A DNA stretch of 64,000 nucleotides from Ignatzschineria cameli (GCF_003121895.1 NZ_QEWW01000005.1:1-64000); one strand, 5' to 3'; shown: positions 47,119 through 56,539, numbered from the stretch's first letter. Numbers and translations: made by a program. The notes: generated by a model not told the origin, from the sequence alone.

Positions 47119-48372
47119 ATGAGTTATCAACATATTAAAGTTCCTGAGGGCGAAAAAATCACCCTTAACAAAGATTTCTCGCTTAATGTGCCGAATCAAC
47201 CAATTATCCCTTTTATTGAAGGTGATGAAGTAGGTGCAGAGATCACACCGGTAATGCAAAAAGTGATCGATGCTGCTGTTGAGAAGGCTTATAATGGCGC
47301 ACGAAAAATCTCTTGGATGGAAGTTTTTGCAGGGGAAAAATCGACAAAAGTTTATGGCAAAGATGAGTGGTTACCTCAAGAGACTTTAGAAGCTCTTAAA
47401 GAGTTTATTGTCTCTATCAAAGGTCCTTTAACAACACCGGTAGGTGGTGGAATTCGCTCACTGAATGTAACAATGCGTCAAACACTCGACCTCTATCTCT
47501 GTATGCGCCCGGTACAATATTTCCAAGGCGTTCCTTCACCTGTTAAAGAACCTGAAAAGGTCGATATGGTGATCTTCCGTGAAAACTCTGAAGATATCTA
47601 CGCAGGAATTGAGTGGGAAGCAGGTTCAGCAGAAGCGAAAAAGGTGATCGACTTCTTACAAAATGAGATGCATGTTAATAAAATTCGCTTCCCAGAGACT
47701 TCAGGTATCGGTATTAAACCAGTATCAGAAGAGGGAACCAAGCGTCTTGTACGTAAAGCGATTCAATATGCTATCGATAATGATAAACCCAATGTAACCT
47801 TAGTTCATAAAGGTAATATCATGAAGTTCACAGAAGGTGGCTTCCGTGATTGGGGTTATGAGCTTGCGCGTGAAGAGTTTGGTGCAACATTGATTGGTAA
47901 TGGTCCTTGGTGTGAGTTTAAGAACCCTAAAACAGGCAATATAATCACGATCAAAGATAGTATTGCAGATGCCTTCTTACAGAGAATTCTCTTCGAACCT
48001 GAAAAATATAGCGTTGTCGCGACCTTAAACCTCAATGGTGACTATATCTCAGATGCTCTTGCGGCACAGGTAGGGGGAATCGGTATTGCGCCAGGAGCGA
48101 ACCTTTCTGACTCTATTGCGATCTTTGAAGCAACTCATGGAACAGCACCTGATATTGCAGGTAAAAATATTGTTAACCCAGGTTCACTCATCTTATCGGC
48201 AGAGATGATGCTTCGTCATCTCGGTTGGACTGAAGCTGCTGATCTTGTCATTAAAGCACTCAATGGCGCAATCTCCTCGAAGAAAGTGACTGCGGACTTT
48301 GCCAACATGATGAAAGATGCAACACAAGTCTCCACGAGCGAATTTGGCGATGTAATGATCTCTAATATGTAA
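47119..48372 (+). CDS. icd: NADP-dependent isocitrate dehydrogenase
   Basis: TCA-cycle enzyme that oxidises isocitrate to 2-oxoglutarate, 417 residues (E. coli 416). The substrate-binding block [23 protein letters not shown] and the phosphorylatable Ser region are present, as are the metal-binding aspartates in [22 protein letters not shown] precedes the ATG. It lies 51 bases beyond truB and ends at its own terminator. Confidence 0.95.
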   Translation: MSYQHIKVPEGEKITLNKDFSLNVPNQPIIPFIEGDEVGAEITPVMQKVIDAAVEKAYNGARKISWMEVFAGEKSTKVYGKDEWLPQETLEALKEFIVSIKGPLTTPVGGGIRSLNVTMRQTLDLYLCMRPVQYFQGVPSPVKEPEKVDMVIFRENSEDIYAGIEWEAGSAEAKKVIDFLQNEMHVNKIRFPETSGIGIKPVSEEGTKRLVRKAIQYAIDNDKPNVTLVHKGNIMKFTEGGFRDWGYELAREEFGATLIGNGPWCEFKNPKTGNIITIKDSIADAFLQRILFEPEKYSVVATLNLNGDYISDALAAQVGGIGIAPGANLSDSIAIFEATHGTAPDIAGKNIVNPGSLILSAEMMLRHLGWTEAADLVIKALNGAISSKKVTADFANMMKDATQVSTSEFGDVMISNM

Positions 48373-48408
48373 TCTTACATCAAGCTTTCGCTCTATTTAG
48401 AGCATATA

Positions 48409-48447
48409 AAAAAGAGATTAACACTTCTCCTGTTAGTCTCTTTTTTT
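48409..48447 (+). terminator. icd terminator
   Basis: AAAGAGATTAACA pairs with TGTTAGTCTCTTT (one G-T pair) around a seven-base loop, followed by TTTTTTT. Confidence 0.85.
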
Positions 48448-48755
48448 GTACACTTTTTTCAGCTCTATTTTTATTCTTATCGTCGACCATCTCTTTACCT
48501 TTCTAGCCTCATCTTCGATAATCGCGAATATAGCTAATGTTGCTAATATGACTCATCTATCACCCTATCAACACAATAATGCATAAGGGGCATAGGGAAA
48601 GATGGTAAAGCGCTAAACCAACCATTTTAACCCCCATAGAACCCTCTAAAGCATTAGAAGTAGTGTAGGGAAAGAAATCGATAAGGTCAGATCAGATCAA
48701 ATCTGATGAGATAAGATGAGATGAGGCGAGATAAAATTAAAGTATGACAAAAATG

Positions 48756-48788
48756 AAAAAGCCTCTAAATAGCTTAGAGGCTTTTTTA
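48756..48788. terminator. Cold-shock gene terminator (bidirectional)
   Basis: AAAAAGCCTCTA and TAGAGGCTTTTT form a 12 bp stem with A and T runs on either side. It lies about 100 bases beyond the minus-strand cold-shock gene. Confidence 0.82.
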
Positions 48789-48887
48789 TGTCCGGTTTTT
48801 GTCTGTTCTAGAGGTTACTAATTAATGCAATGCTAACTAACAATTCAATGGAACAACTAAACTCCGACTCTCATTACTTAAATAGAA

Positions 48888-49091
48888 TTAAGCAGGTTTA
48901 CAAACTGTTGTTTGAAGACCACGATCACTCTCTTTTGCTTCAAATTCAACTTTTTGACCTTCCGCTAAAGTACGAAAGCCATCCCCTTGGATTGTAGAGA
49001 AGTGTACAAATACATCTGCACCACCATCATCAGGAGTGATAAAACCGAATCCCTTGGATTCATTGAACCATTTAACAGTTCCAATACGCAT
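48888..49091 (-). CDS. Cold-shock domain protein (CspA family)
   Basis: Single-stranded nucleic acid-binding protein of 67 residues. RNP1 (KGFGFI) and RNP2 (DVFVHF) are intact. I use the ATG at 49091, with GAGG ten bases upstream. Its leader extends up to the divergent folK, leaving room for the long structured leader common in csp genes. Whether it is cold-induced cannot be told. Confidence 0.94.
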   Translation of the reverse strand: MRIGTVKWFNESKGFGFITPDDGGADVFVHFSTIQGDGFRTLAEGQKVEFEAKESDRGLQTTVCKPA

Positions 49092-49253
49092 AAAAAACCT
49101 CAAAAATAAAACTTATATGACCAACGATCATATTTAAAAATAGAATACTGTCTCAAACTTTTTATTTGTAGACAGGTTCTAACATTAAGCGTAAATTCCT
49201 CTAAATGCAAGATATATATTTTAATTATTTTTAAAACAGGTTTAAAAGACAGT

Positions 49254-49772
49254 ATGAATATCGTATATCTCTCGCTCGGTTCTAACCTCAATAATCCCCT
49301 TTTGCAGGTTAAAACAGCAATTAATGAGATCCAAAATAGTTCACAAATAACCCTCTTAGCAGCTTCATCACTCTATGAAACTCCACCAATCGGTCCAAAA
49401 CAGCCTAATTTTATCAATGCGGCACTCAAGATTGGGACAACCCTATCCCCACTACAATTACTTAAAATAACGCAAGGAATTGAAGCGCTACATCAAAGAG
49501 AAAGAACCATTCATTGGGGGCCGAGAACGCTCGATATCGATCTTCTTCTCTACAATGATGAGACGATTGATCACCCCGATTTAACCATCCCCCATCCTTT
49601 TATGCATCAACGCGCCTTTGTTTTAGTCCCCCTTTTAGAGATAAATCCCTCCTTAAGTACATCGATGCATGGTGCGCTCTCAAATCATCTCAACCATTTA
49701 GAGGATCGCTTCGATATTATCCCCATCGCCGATTCTCCTCTTCAAAATATCAAGATGAATAAATCAAGATAA
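49254..49772 (+). CDS. folK: 6-hydroxymethyl-7,8-dihydropterin pyrophosphokinase FolK
   Basis: Folate pathway enzyme that transfers pyrophosphate from ATP to hydroxymethyl-dihydropterin, 172 residues. It begins IVYLSLGSNL and has the signature WGPRTLDIDLLLY and the HPFMHQRAFVLVPL block. It is divergent from the cold-shock gene and ends at a terminator-like hairpin. No other folate gene is nearby. Confidence 0.93.
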   Translation: MNIVYLSLGSNLNNPLLQVKTAINEIQNSSQITLLAASSLYETPPIGPKQPNFINAALKIGTTLSPLQLLKITQGIEALHQRERTIHWGPRTLDIDLLLYNDETIDHPDLTIPHPFMHQRAFVLVPLLEINPSLSTSMHGALSNHLNHLEDRFDIIPIADSPLQNIKMNKSR

Positions 49773-49783
49773 AGAAATTCGAT

Positions 49784-49816
49784 ACCGATCAATAAGATAC
49801 TTCTATCGGTTTTTTT
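49784..49816 (+). terminator. folK terminator
   Basis: ACCGAT and ATCGGT pair around a 15-base loop and are followed by seven T residues. The stem is short; a T-rich tract (repeated A plus seven T) continues to about 49860. Confidence 0.55.
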
Positions 49817-49990
49817 GATCTATTTAATCTTTTTATTTTTTTATTTTTTTATTTTTTAATCATCTTACCGATTGATCCATTGACCCATTGATTTGATCGA
49901 TTAACCCACTGTATTAAGCACACTTTTTCAAATGCTCTTTTTGAAATACTCTTTTTATGTCCTATCCACACTAATTAAGGAGGGTTCCCT

Positions 49991-50596
49991 ATGGGACAAC
50001 CATTACAAAAAATTTTAATCGCATCCAACAACCAAGGAAAAATTAAGGAATTTAAGGCGCTTTTTGCACCACTTGAGATAGAAGTTCTCTCTCTACAAGA
50101 TCTCAATATTGACTCTGAACCAGAAGAGAATGGACTCACTTTTATCGAAAATGCATTGATTAAAGCGCGCGATGCCGCGAAAAAGAGTGGGTTGCCAACA
50201 TTAGCGGATGACTCAGGGCTTGTTGTCCCGGCACTCAACGGAGAACCTGGAATCTACTCTGCTCGTTATAGCGAGTCAGGCAATGATCATGATAATAACC
50301 TCAAACTACTGACCAAGATGCGCCATCTTTCAGGCGTAGAACGCGCCGCCTACTTTAAAGCGGTTCTTGTGCTCCTTCGCAGCGCCGATGATCCCGTTCC
50401 ACTCATTGCTGAAGGGGAAGTCCATGGTTTTATTACAGAAAAAATTGAAGGTAATGAAGGTTTTGGCTATGACCCTCTCTTCTTCTATCCCGAAAAAAAA
50501 TCGACCTTTGGTCTTCTACCGGCAACACTAAAAAATCAAATTTCCCACCGAAACAATGCTCTTCAACAGCTTCTCAAGAAAATTTTATCTCTATAA
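49991..50596 (+). CDS. rdgB: dITP/XTP pyrophosphatase (RdgB/HAM1 family)
   Basis: House-cleaning nucleotide pyrophosphatase that removes dITP, XTP and dHAPTP from the pool, 201 residues. It has the opening ILIASNNQGKIKEFKALF, the catalytic TFIENALIKARDAAKKSGLPTLADDSGL block and the C-terminal ISHRNNALQQL. GGAGGG lies seven bases before the ATG. Confidence 0.93.
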   Translation: MGQPLQKILIASNNQGKIKEFKALFAPLEIEVLSLQDLNIDSEPEENGLTFIENALIKARDAAKKSGLPTLADDSGLVVPALNGEPGIYSARYSESGNDHDNNLKLLTKMRHLSGVERAAYFKAVLVLLRSADDPVPLIAEGEVHGFITEKIEGNEGFGYDPLFFYPEKKSTFGLLPATLKNQISHRNNALQQLLKKILSL

Positions 50597-51023
50597 TCAA
50601 TAACTTAATTAGTTATCCACATATACTGGGGATAAACCTTAGTATAAAGTTATCCACAAAAATGTGGATAACTCGTGGATAACTTTTTCTTTTTTTATCG
50701 ACAAAGTGATCCAGATATTTATACAACTACTTTTCAACAGCTAAAATTAGGCTTAAGATGAGTTATTCACTGCTTTTTATCAAAAACTGTGGATAACTAT
50801 GGCTGCTCATCATCATCAATCTTTATAAAAGAGATGATAATAATAAAAGGACACCAATAATTTATTATTTCGAAGAGCGCTTGGGTTCAGATGGCTTTAA
50901 CAACTAAAAAAATCTGAGGAATTACTCTAAAAGACATCAAAATTGTTATAGGAGTAACTATCTGTAATTAATCAACTCACGCAAAAGCGCTAGTTGAATT
51001 GCATTTTCTAGAGATTAATTTGT
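50597..51023. other. rdgB-brnQ spacer with a DnaA-box cluster
   Basis: A 427-base AT-rich gap with several 9-base DnaA-box sequences (listed separately). No terminator with a clear T run after rdgB and no reading frame are visible. Confidence 0.55.
50613..50796. promoter_or_regulatory. Cluster of DnaA boxes between rdgB and brnQ
   Basis: TTATCCACA occurs exactly at 50613 and 50650 on the plus strand and at 50663 and 50788 on the minus strand. A one-mismatch box (CGTGGATAA) is at 50674. By composition fewer than one exact copy would be expected in the whole 64 kb. The sites are seen in sequence; their role is inferred. Confidence 0.75.
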
Positions 51024-52346
51024 ATGTCTAAAAGAACTTTATTTATAGGATTTATGTTATTTGCGCTTTTTTTTGGCGCGGGTAACTTGATATTTCCCCC
51101 GACAGTAGGGCAATTGAGTGGTACTAACTTTCTTCCAGCCATTCTCGGTTTTATTGTGACCGGAGTAGGACTACCACTTGTCGGTATTATTGCCGGATCT
51201 TTTTCTAATGAGGGATTTCGTTCAGAGGCAAGACGTATCAGCCCACTCTTTGCGCTGATCTTTATGGTAGTGATCTATCTTACCATTGGTCCTTTCTTCG
51301 CAATTCCAAGAACTGCAATGGTCTCTTATGAGATGGCGGTCCTTCCCTTCTTAGATGGCGGGATTGAGACCTTTTCATCAAAAATTATCTTCTCCGTTAT
51401 CTATTTTGGTTTAACCTTCTATCTCGCACTCAATCCTACAAAGTTGGTGGATCGTGTTGGTCAAATCTTAACGCCACTACTTTTAATCACTATTGTGCTT
51501 TTGATTATCAAATCTTTTTTTGATCTCAATACCCCTATTACAGAGGTATCAGCGCAATTTGAAAAAGCCCCTTTCTTTGTTGGATTCTCCGAAGGCTACC
51601 AAACAATGGATACCATTGCGGCTGTAGCATTCTCCATTATTGTTCTTAATGCAGTAAAAGCGACAGGATTAACATCACAAGCATCGATCTTTAAACAAGC
51701 TTCCATTGCCGCCATTATTGCGGGTGTAGGTTTAGGTCTGGTCTATATCTCCCTTGCATGGATGGGAAATAACTATCCTTTAACTGAAGCGGAAGCGGCA
51801 GGTGGTAATATGGGAACCTCGATCTTAACTGGGGTTGCACGTTTAACATATGGCGAAGCAGGACGTTTTCTCTTAAGTCTGATTGTGACACTGGCATGTT
51901 TAACAACCGCTATTGGCCTTATTGTTGCTGTTAGTAGTTACTTCAATGAGATCTATAACAAGATCTCCTATCGTGTCTATGCGGTTATTTTTACCCTCAT
52001 CAGCTTTATTCTTGCAAGCCAAGGATTAAGCTCGATCATTATGGGGGCCGTTCCGATTCTTCTGATTATCTACCCCATCACAATTGTTCTAATTGTCTTA
52101 ATCTTTATCGATCGCCTCTTAAAAGGAATGCCTAATCTTGCGTTCCAACTGCCGATCTATGTCACGCTTGTTATCAGCGCGATTTCAGTTATTTTGGGGT
52201 ATCTTGATGATTCTGGATTTAAAGCATCTATCACATCACTCCTCAATTATCTACCGTACCAGGAGAGTGGTATGGGTTGGATGGTTCCAGCGATTGTAGC
52301 TCTTGTCGTTGGATTGATCTTAGGAAAAGCGATCAAACGTAACTAA
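51024..52346 (+). CDS. brnQ: Branched-chain amino acid:cation symporter BrnQ
   Basis: Inner-membrane importer of leucine, isoleucine and valine (LIVCS family), 440 residues with about twelve helices. The opening LFIGFMLFALFFGAGNLIFPP is diagnostic. The ribosome site is weak (AGAGAT). DnaA-box-rich spacers lie on both sides. It could supply the branched-chain amino acids whose breakdown yields propionyl-CoA for the prp genes. Confidence 0.93.
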   Translation: MSKRTLFIGFMLFALFFGAGNLIFPPTVGQLSGTNFLPAILGFIVTGVGLPLVGIIAGSFSNEGFRSEARRISPLFALIFMVVIYLTIGPFFAIPRTAMVSYEMAVLPFLDGGIETFSSKIIFSVIYFGLTFYLALNPTKLVDRVGQILTPLLLITIVLLIIKSFFDLNTPITEVSAQFEKAPFFVGFSEGYQTMDTIAAVAFSIIVLNAVKATGLTSQASIFKQASIAAIIAGVGLGLVYISLAWMGNNYPLTEAEAAGGNMGTSILTGVARLTYGEAGRFLLSLIVTLACLTTAIGLIVAVSSYFNEIYNKISYRVYAVIFTLISFILASQGLSSIIMGAVPILLIIYPITIVLIVLIFIDRLLKGMPNLAFQLPIYVTLVISAISVILGYLDDSGFKASITSLLNYLPYQESGMGWMVPAIVALVVGLILGKAIKRN

Positions 52347-52400
52347 TACAGGATCAAATGAAAGATAAAAGATAGGCAGCGTAATTGAAGATGCTATCTA

Positions 52401-52436
52401 AAAACCGCTAATATTCAGCTATTAGCGGTTTTTTCC
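52401..52436 (+). terminator. brnQ terminator
   Basis: AAAACCGCTAATA and TATTAGCGGTTTT form a 13 bp stem around a short loop, followed by T residues. Confidence 0.9.
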
Positions 52437-52520
52437 TTTTTAATGTAGAGAAAGACTTATTGGCCACTTACTCCCCCTTTTTAAAGTGATAGAAAGCATA
52501 AAAATATCACTTTAGGATAA

Positions 52521-52682
52521 TTATCCGCAAAAAAGCGGTAGAAACCTGTGGATAACTTCGTGATAAAAAAGCTCCCGATTTATCCCCGAACTCATCCCAC
52601 TATTTATGATGAGAGATATACACAGAAAAAAAGGGGGCTAATACTTGATTATTCCTCAACAAAGGCGGTAAATTGTGGATAA
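52521..52682. promoter_or_regulatory. Second DnaA-box group downstream of brnQ
   Basis: TGTGGATAA (a minus-strand TTATCCACA) occurs at 52547 and 52674, with a one-mismatch box TTATCCGCA at 52521. It resembles the cluster 2 kb to the left. Further exact copies lie inside truC (56146, 56408) and at 63934. Confidence 0.6.
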
Positions 52683-52776
52683 CTCTGTCGACTCATCATT
52701 ATCTTTTATTCTTTAAAGAGATGAATATAAGAATTATAGACAAGAGTATTGATCGATCATTCATTAGAGGTTTGCT

Positions 52777-53559
52777 ATGTTAAAAAAATTAATTATTAGT
52801 AGTTCCCTACTATTTGCTACGCAAGTAATGGCTCAAGATGTCATTAAAATAGGGATCGAAGGCTCTTACCCTCCTTTTAGTTACATCTCTGAAAATCAGA
52901 CAATTGAAGGATTTGAACCTGATCTAGCAAAATTATTTTGCGAAAAGATGGAACAGAAATGTGACATTGTTCAAGTGGACTTTGATGCTTTAATCCCTTC
53001 TTTAAACACTAAACGTATCGATGCGATCTTAGCGTCAATGTCAATTACAGATACTCGTAAAAAGGCGATTAACTTTAGTAACAAGTATTACCAAACACCT
53101 GCAAGATTCGTCATTCCCGTAGGTAAGAGTATCGACATTACCGATGAAGGTTTAAAAGGGAAAAAGATCGGTGTTCAAAGTGGTACAATCCATGAGATCT
53201 ATATGAATGATAAATATCGTAGATCCGCAGATGTTCGCAGTTATCGTAGTTTAGATGAAGCAATGATGGATCTTGAAACAGGACGAATAGATCTAGTCTT
53301 TGCTGATGTTGTACCGTTAGATATCGGTTATCTGAAAGAAGATTATGCAGGAAAAATTGAATTTATAGGACCTGCCTTTTTTGATGAAGAGTGGTTAGGA
53401 GAAGGTGTTGGTGTCGGTCTTCGTAAATCAGATACTGAACTTTTAGAGCGTTTCAATAAAGCGATTCAAACAACTCGTGAAGATGGCTCTTATAAAGCGG
53501 TTGAAGCAAAATATTTCGATTATGATGTTTATGGGGATGCCCCTGAGAAAGGGCAATAG
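52777..53559 (+). CDS. Orphan amino-acid-binding protein (HisJ/ArgT type)
   Basis: Periplasmic SBP family 3 protein of 260 residues with a Sec signal peptide (MLKKLIISSSLLFATQVMAQ). IGIEGSYPPFSY, GFEPDLAKLFCEKM and the C-terminal GSYKAVEAKYFDYDVYG block resemble lysine/arginine/ornithine binding proteins. No permease or ATPase gene is adjacent, so it must use a transporter encoded elsewhere or serve as an alternative receptor. AGAGG precedes the ATG. Confidence 0.88.
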   Translation: MLKKLIISSSLLFATQVMAQDVIKIGIEGSYPPFSYISENQTIEGFEPDLAKLFCEKMEQKCDIVQVDFDALIPSLNTKRIDAILASMSITDTRKKAINFSNKYYQTPARFVIPVGKSIDITDEGLKGKKIGVQSGTIHEIYMNDKYRRSADVRSYRSLDEAMMDLETGRIDLVFADVVPLDIGYLKEDYAGKIEFIGPAFFDEEWLGEGVGVGLRKSDTELLERFNKAIQTTREDGSYKAVEAKYFDYDVYGDAPEKGQ

Positions 53560-53917
53560 AGCTCTATTGATTCAAATGAGTCTTAATCGATAGAAAGAGT
53601 TAGTTGAAAACTAGCTCTTTTTTTATTTTTTAACCTTTTATTTTTTTCAGCTTTTTTAGTCTTTCGAGACTTTCCAGATTTTTTAGATTTTTTAAGTCTT
53701 CTTAAACGATCTGATCAAAAAAGAATAGAGTTGCACTGATGTGGTAAGATCATTACTCTAGTCAATTGCGTCTTACCTATGTAAGACTCTCTAAAATATT
53801 GATGAAGATATTGATTATTCACGACTTATGACTGCTGATCGGTATTTTTTTAAGAGAGATCGATCCTTAATTTACCCATCTTCTCTGTAATTTTCTCTGT
53901 AATTGGATTTAGCTACA
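53560..53917. other. Spacer before aroA
   Basis: A 358-base region with the binding-protein terminator (53594-53628), a pyrimidine-rich stretch, a perfect GTCTTAC/GTAAGAC hairpin (53771-53788) and a 12 bp duplication TTCTCTGTAATT (53881-53904) right at the aroA ribosome site. Confidence 0.5.
53594..53628 (+). terminator. Terminator of the orphan binding-protein gene
   Basis: AAAGAGTTAGTT and AACTAGCTCTTT (one G-T or mismatch) form a stem around a short loop, followed by a long T run. Confidence 0.87.
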
Positions 53918-55204
53918 ATGATGAAACTGAATTTACCTCAAATAAGCGCAGCTGCTGGTTCGGTCACCATTCCTGGCTCGAAAAGTATCTCAAATCGAAT
54001 TTTACTTTTAGCCGCATTAACAGAGGGGATGACAACCATTATCAATCTTCTAGAAAGTGATGATACTGAGAGAATGTTGGAAGCATTAAGTACTCTAGGA
54101 GTCGATATTGTTGAGAAGGATCCGGTTGCGCGTATCTTTGAGGTAAGAGGAAGCAATAGTGGATTTCCCAATAAGTGCGCGACACTCTTTTTAGGTAATG
54201 CCGGAACCGCTTTTCGCTCATTAACTGCCGCTGTAGCACTCAATCAAGGGGAGTATGAATTAACGGGAATTCCAAGAATGCATGAGCGACCGATCAAAGA
54301 TCTTGTCGATGCCTTGCGTGCATTAGGAGGGAATGTTGAATACCTTGAAAATGAGGGATATCCTCCACTGAAGATCGGTAAGGGAAACTTTACAGCCGAG
54401 AGAATCTCCATTAAAGGGGATGTTTCAAGTCAATACTTAACGGCACTACTAATCGCATTACCGCTCTTAAAAAGGGAGATCACCATCGATATTGAGGGGG
54501 TTTTAATCTCAAAACCCTATATTGAGATCACCCTAACGCTGTTACGCCAATTTGGGATTGAGATTAATCATCATCACTACCAATCATTTATGATTCCTGC
54601 CGATGGAACCTTTGTAACGCCGGGAACATTCTTTGTTGAGAGCGATGCCTCAAGTGCTTCTTACTTTTTAGCTTTAGGGGCATTAGCGGGACCATTAACG
54701 GTTAAAGGGGTCGGAACTGCATCGATTCAGGGAGATATCCGTTTTGTCGATGCGCTTATTGCGATGGGGGCAGAGGTTAAATGGGGAGAGAATGAGATCT
54801 TTGTCTCAAGGCCTCAAAAAGGCTCTTTAAGAGGAATTGATCTTGATTGTAACCACATTCCTGATGCAGCGATGACTTTGGCAATTTTGGCCGTTTTTGC
54901 CAAAGGTAAGACCATATTACGCAATATCGGTAGCTGGCGTGTGAAGGAGACCGATCGAATTGCGGCGATGGCGACAGAATTGACAAAAGTGGGGGTCAAG
55001 GTAGAAGAGGGTGAGGATTATTTAGTGATCTATCCACAGGAGACGATTACGCCCAATATAGAGATAGAGACCTATGATGATCATCGTATCGCTATGTGTT
55101 TTTCACTGCTTTCGCTTAAAGCGCCGATCACAATTTTAGATCCGCAATGTGTTGATAAGACTTTCCCGACCTACTTTGAACTCTTTTCTCAAGTTACCAA
55201 GTAG
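53918..55204 (+). CDS. aroA: 3-phosphoshikimate 1-carboxyvinyltransferase (EPSP synthase)
   Basis: Shikimate pathway enzyme joining shikimate-3-phosphate and PEP, 428 residues, the class I size. Lys22 in GSKSISNR and the block LFLGNAGTAFRSLTAAVAL are present; position 101 is Ser where most class I enzymes have Pro, with numbering exactly as in E. coli. The RDK-like HIPDAAMTLA and the ETDRI motif follow. I use the ATG at 53918 (53921 is equally possible); a TTG at 53903 is less likely. First gene of aroA-gspG-truC. Confidence 0.93.
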   Translation: MMKLNLPQISAAAGSVTIPGSKSISNRILLLAALTEGMTTIINLLESDDTERMLEALSTLGVDIVEKDPVARIFEVRGSNSGFPNKCATLFLGNAGTAFRSLTAAVALNQGEYELTGIPRMHERPIKDLVDALRALGGNVEYLENEGYPPLKIGKGNFTAERISIKGDVSSQYLTALLIALPLLKREITIDIEGVLISKPYIEITLTLLRQFGIEINHHHYQSFMIPADGTFVTPGTFFVESDASSASYFLALGALAGPLTVKGVGTASIQGDIRFVDALIAMGAEVKWGENEIFVSRPQKGSLRGIDLDCNHIPDAAMTLAILAVFAKGKTILRNIGSWRVKETDRIAAMATELTKVGVKVEEGEDYLVIYPQETITPNIEIETYDDHRIAMCFSLLSLKAPITILDPQCVDKTFPTYFELFSQVTK

Positions 55205-55225
55205 ATTTTAGCGAGGTCTCTTAAG

Positions 55226-55666
55226 ATGTTTAAACATACATTTAAAACGGTCTATAAACAGGGATTTTCGCTTGTTGAGTTGATGATATTAACGGTCATT
55301 GGGGCGATTTTAATCATTATGTTTTCACAAAACATTTTGGAAATAAATGATGAATCGAAGCGTGTTAAGGTTAAGCAAAACTTACGCTCAATAGAGGGCG
55401 CTTTGGCGGTATTTCGAGATGATTTTTATCGCTATCCTACAACGGAAGAGGGGTTATCGATCCTTCTTTATTCTTCACAAGATGATCGTTGGAACGGCCC
55501 TTATCTTCGGGAAGAGATCTTGTTTGATCCTTGGGGCGCCTCCTATCTTTACGAAGCTTCAGAGCAAAATTATCAAATTATGACCTATGGTGCAGATGGC
55601 AAGCGCGGGGGCAAAGGGCTCAATAGCGATATTACTCAGCGCCGTGGTGAGGGGATTGAATCATAA
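55226..55666 (+). CDS. GspG-like major pseudopilin
   Basis: Type II secretion-type pseudopilin of 146 residues. The prepilin peptidase site is G13-FSLVEL, with Glu at position +5 of the mature protein and a hydrophobic helix behind it. The C-terminal half has the GspG layout (YPTTEEGL, DPWGASYLY, YGADGKRGGKG), including the calcium-site region. No other gsp gene is in the window, so the protein is isolated between aroA (21 bases) and truC (one-base overlap). It may join a secretion or pilus system encoded elsewhere. Confidence 0.88.
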   Translation: MFKHTFKTVYKQGFSLVELMILTVIGAILIIMFSQNILEINDESKRVKVKQNLRSIEGALAVFRDDFYRYPTTEEGLSILLYSSQDDRWNGPYLREEILFDPWGASYLYEASEQNYQIMTYGADGKRGGKGLNSDITQRRGEGIES

Positions 55667-56481
55667 TGGATCAACCTAAATTTGGTCAGCAAGCGGGTCA
55701 TCGAGTGCTACTGCCGGAAAAGAGTGCAGAGACCCCATTAGAGATCCTCTATCAAGATGACTTTTTAATTGCGATTAATAAGCCAAGTGGTTGGTTTGTT
55801 CATCGCTCTCTGCTTGATCCTAAAGTTACAACGATTGTATTGCAGCATTTGCGAGATCAAGTGGGAGCCTACCTCTATCCGGTTCATCGCTTAGATCGGC
55901 CAACGTCCGGAGTTCTCTGTTTTGCTTTTGATCAAGCGAGTGCGCGTTCTTTAGGAGAGCAATTTATGGCGCACTCAGTGCAAAAGGAGTATCTTGCGCT
56001 TGTTCGTGGATATGTTGAGCAGACGGGCGTGATCGATTCCCCCCTCTCTTTTATTCGAGATAAGATTGCCGATCGAGACCGTGGGGAGATTGAAGATCAA
56101 GAGGCTGTCACTTTTTATCAACCGCTTGCTCAATGTGAGATAGAGTTATCCACAGGGAAATACCCAACCTCTCGTTACTCTCTGCTCTCATTATCGCCGA
56201 CGACCGGAAGAAAACATCAATTACGGCGACACATGAATCATTTTTCACACCCGATTGTGGGAGATACTACTTATGGTGACTTACGGCATAATAGGCTCTT
56301 TAGAGAGCATTATGATGTTGATCGACTTCTGTTACATGCTTATCGTGTGACCTTAGATCATCCTAAAAGTGGTCAACCTGTAACAATCACCGCGCCTTTG
56401 GATAAGCTGTGGATAACTCTGTTGACAAGGTTGGGATGGGATCCCTCTACAATTGGTAACAGATCCAGCGATAATTCTTAA
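55666..56481 (+). CDS. truC: tRNA pseudouridine-65 synthase TruC
   Basis: RluA-family enzyme making pseudouridine 65 in tRNAs, 271 residues. The opening EILYQDDFLIAINKPSGWFVHRS and the catalytic HRLDRPTSGVL (Asp near 84) match TruC. Its ATG shares one base with the gspG stop codon, so translation is probably coupled. Two exact DnaA-box sequences lie in its coding region (56146 and 56408). Confidence 0.92.
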   Translation: MDQPKFGQQAGHRVLLPEKSAETPLEILYQDDFLIAINKPSGWFVHRSLLDPKVTTIVLQHLRDQVGAYLYPVHRLDRPTSGVLCFAFDQASARSLGEQFMAHSVQKEYLALVRGYVEQTGVIDSPLSFIRDKIADRDRGEIEDQEAVTFYQPLAQCEIELSTGKYPTSRYSLLSLSPTTGRKHQLRRHMNHFSHPIVGDTTYGDLRHNRLFREHYDVDRLLLHAYRVTLDHPKSGQPVTITAPLDKLWITLLTRLGWDPSTIGNRSSDNS

Positions 56482-56539
56482 AAATGATCTTTTGATATCT
56501 ACTTTTGATATCTAGAGTGATAGAGAGTTATTGAGAAAA

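Larger units (their letters stand above)
48373..48887. other. Convergent spacer between icd and the cold-shock gene
   Basis: A 515-base region with the icd terminator (48409-48447), a second bidirectional terminator (48756-48788) and a GATGAGATAAGATGAG-type short-repeat stretch around 48685-48735. No gene is convincing. Confidence 0.5.
52347..52776. other. Spacer after brnQ with terminator and DnaA boxes
   Basis: A 430-base gap containing the brnQ terminator (52401-52436) and a second group of DnaA-box sequences. No gene is convincing. Confidence 0.55.

Noticed and set aside
49816-49860. DNA-unwinding element of a replication origin next to folK
   Set aside because: It resembles one (GATCTATTT and T tracts), but the DnaA boxes are about 800 bases away beyond rdgB, so I keep it only as a side remark in the DnaA-box finding.
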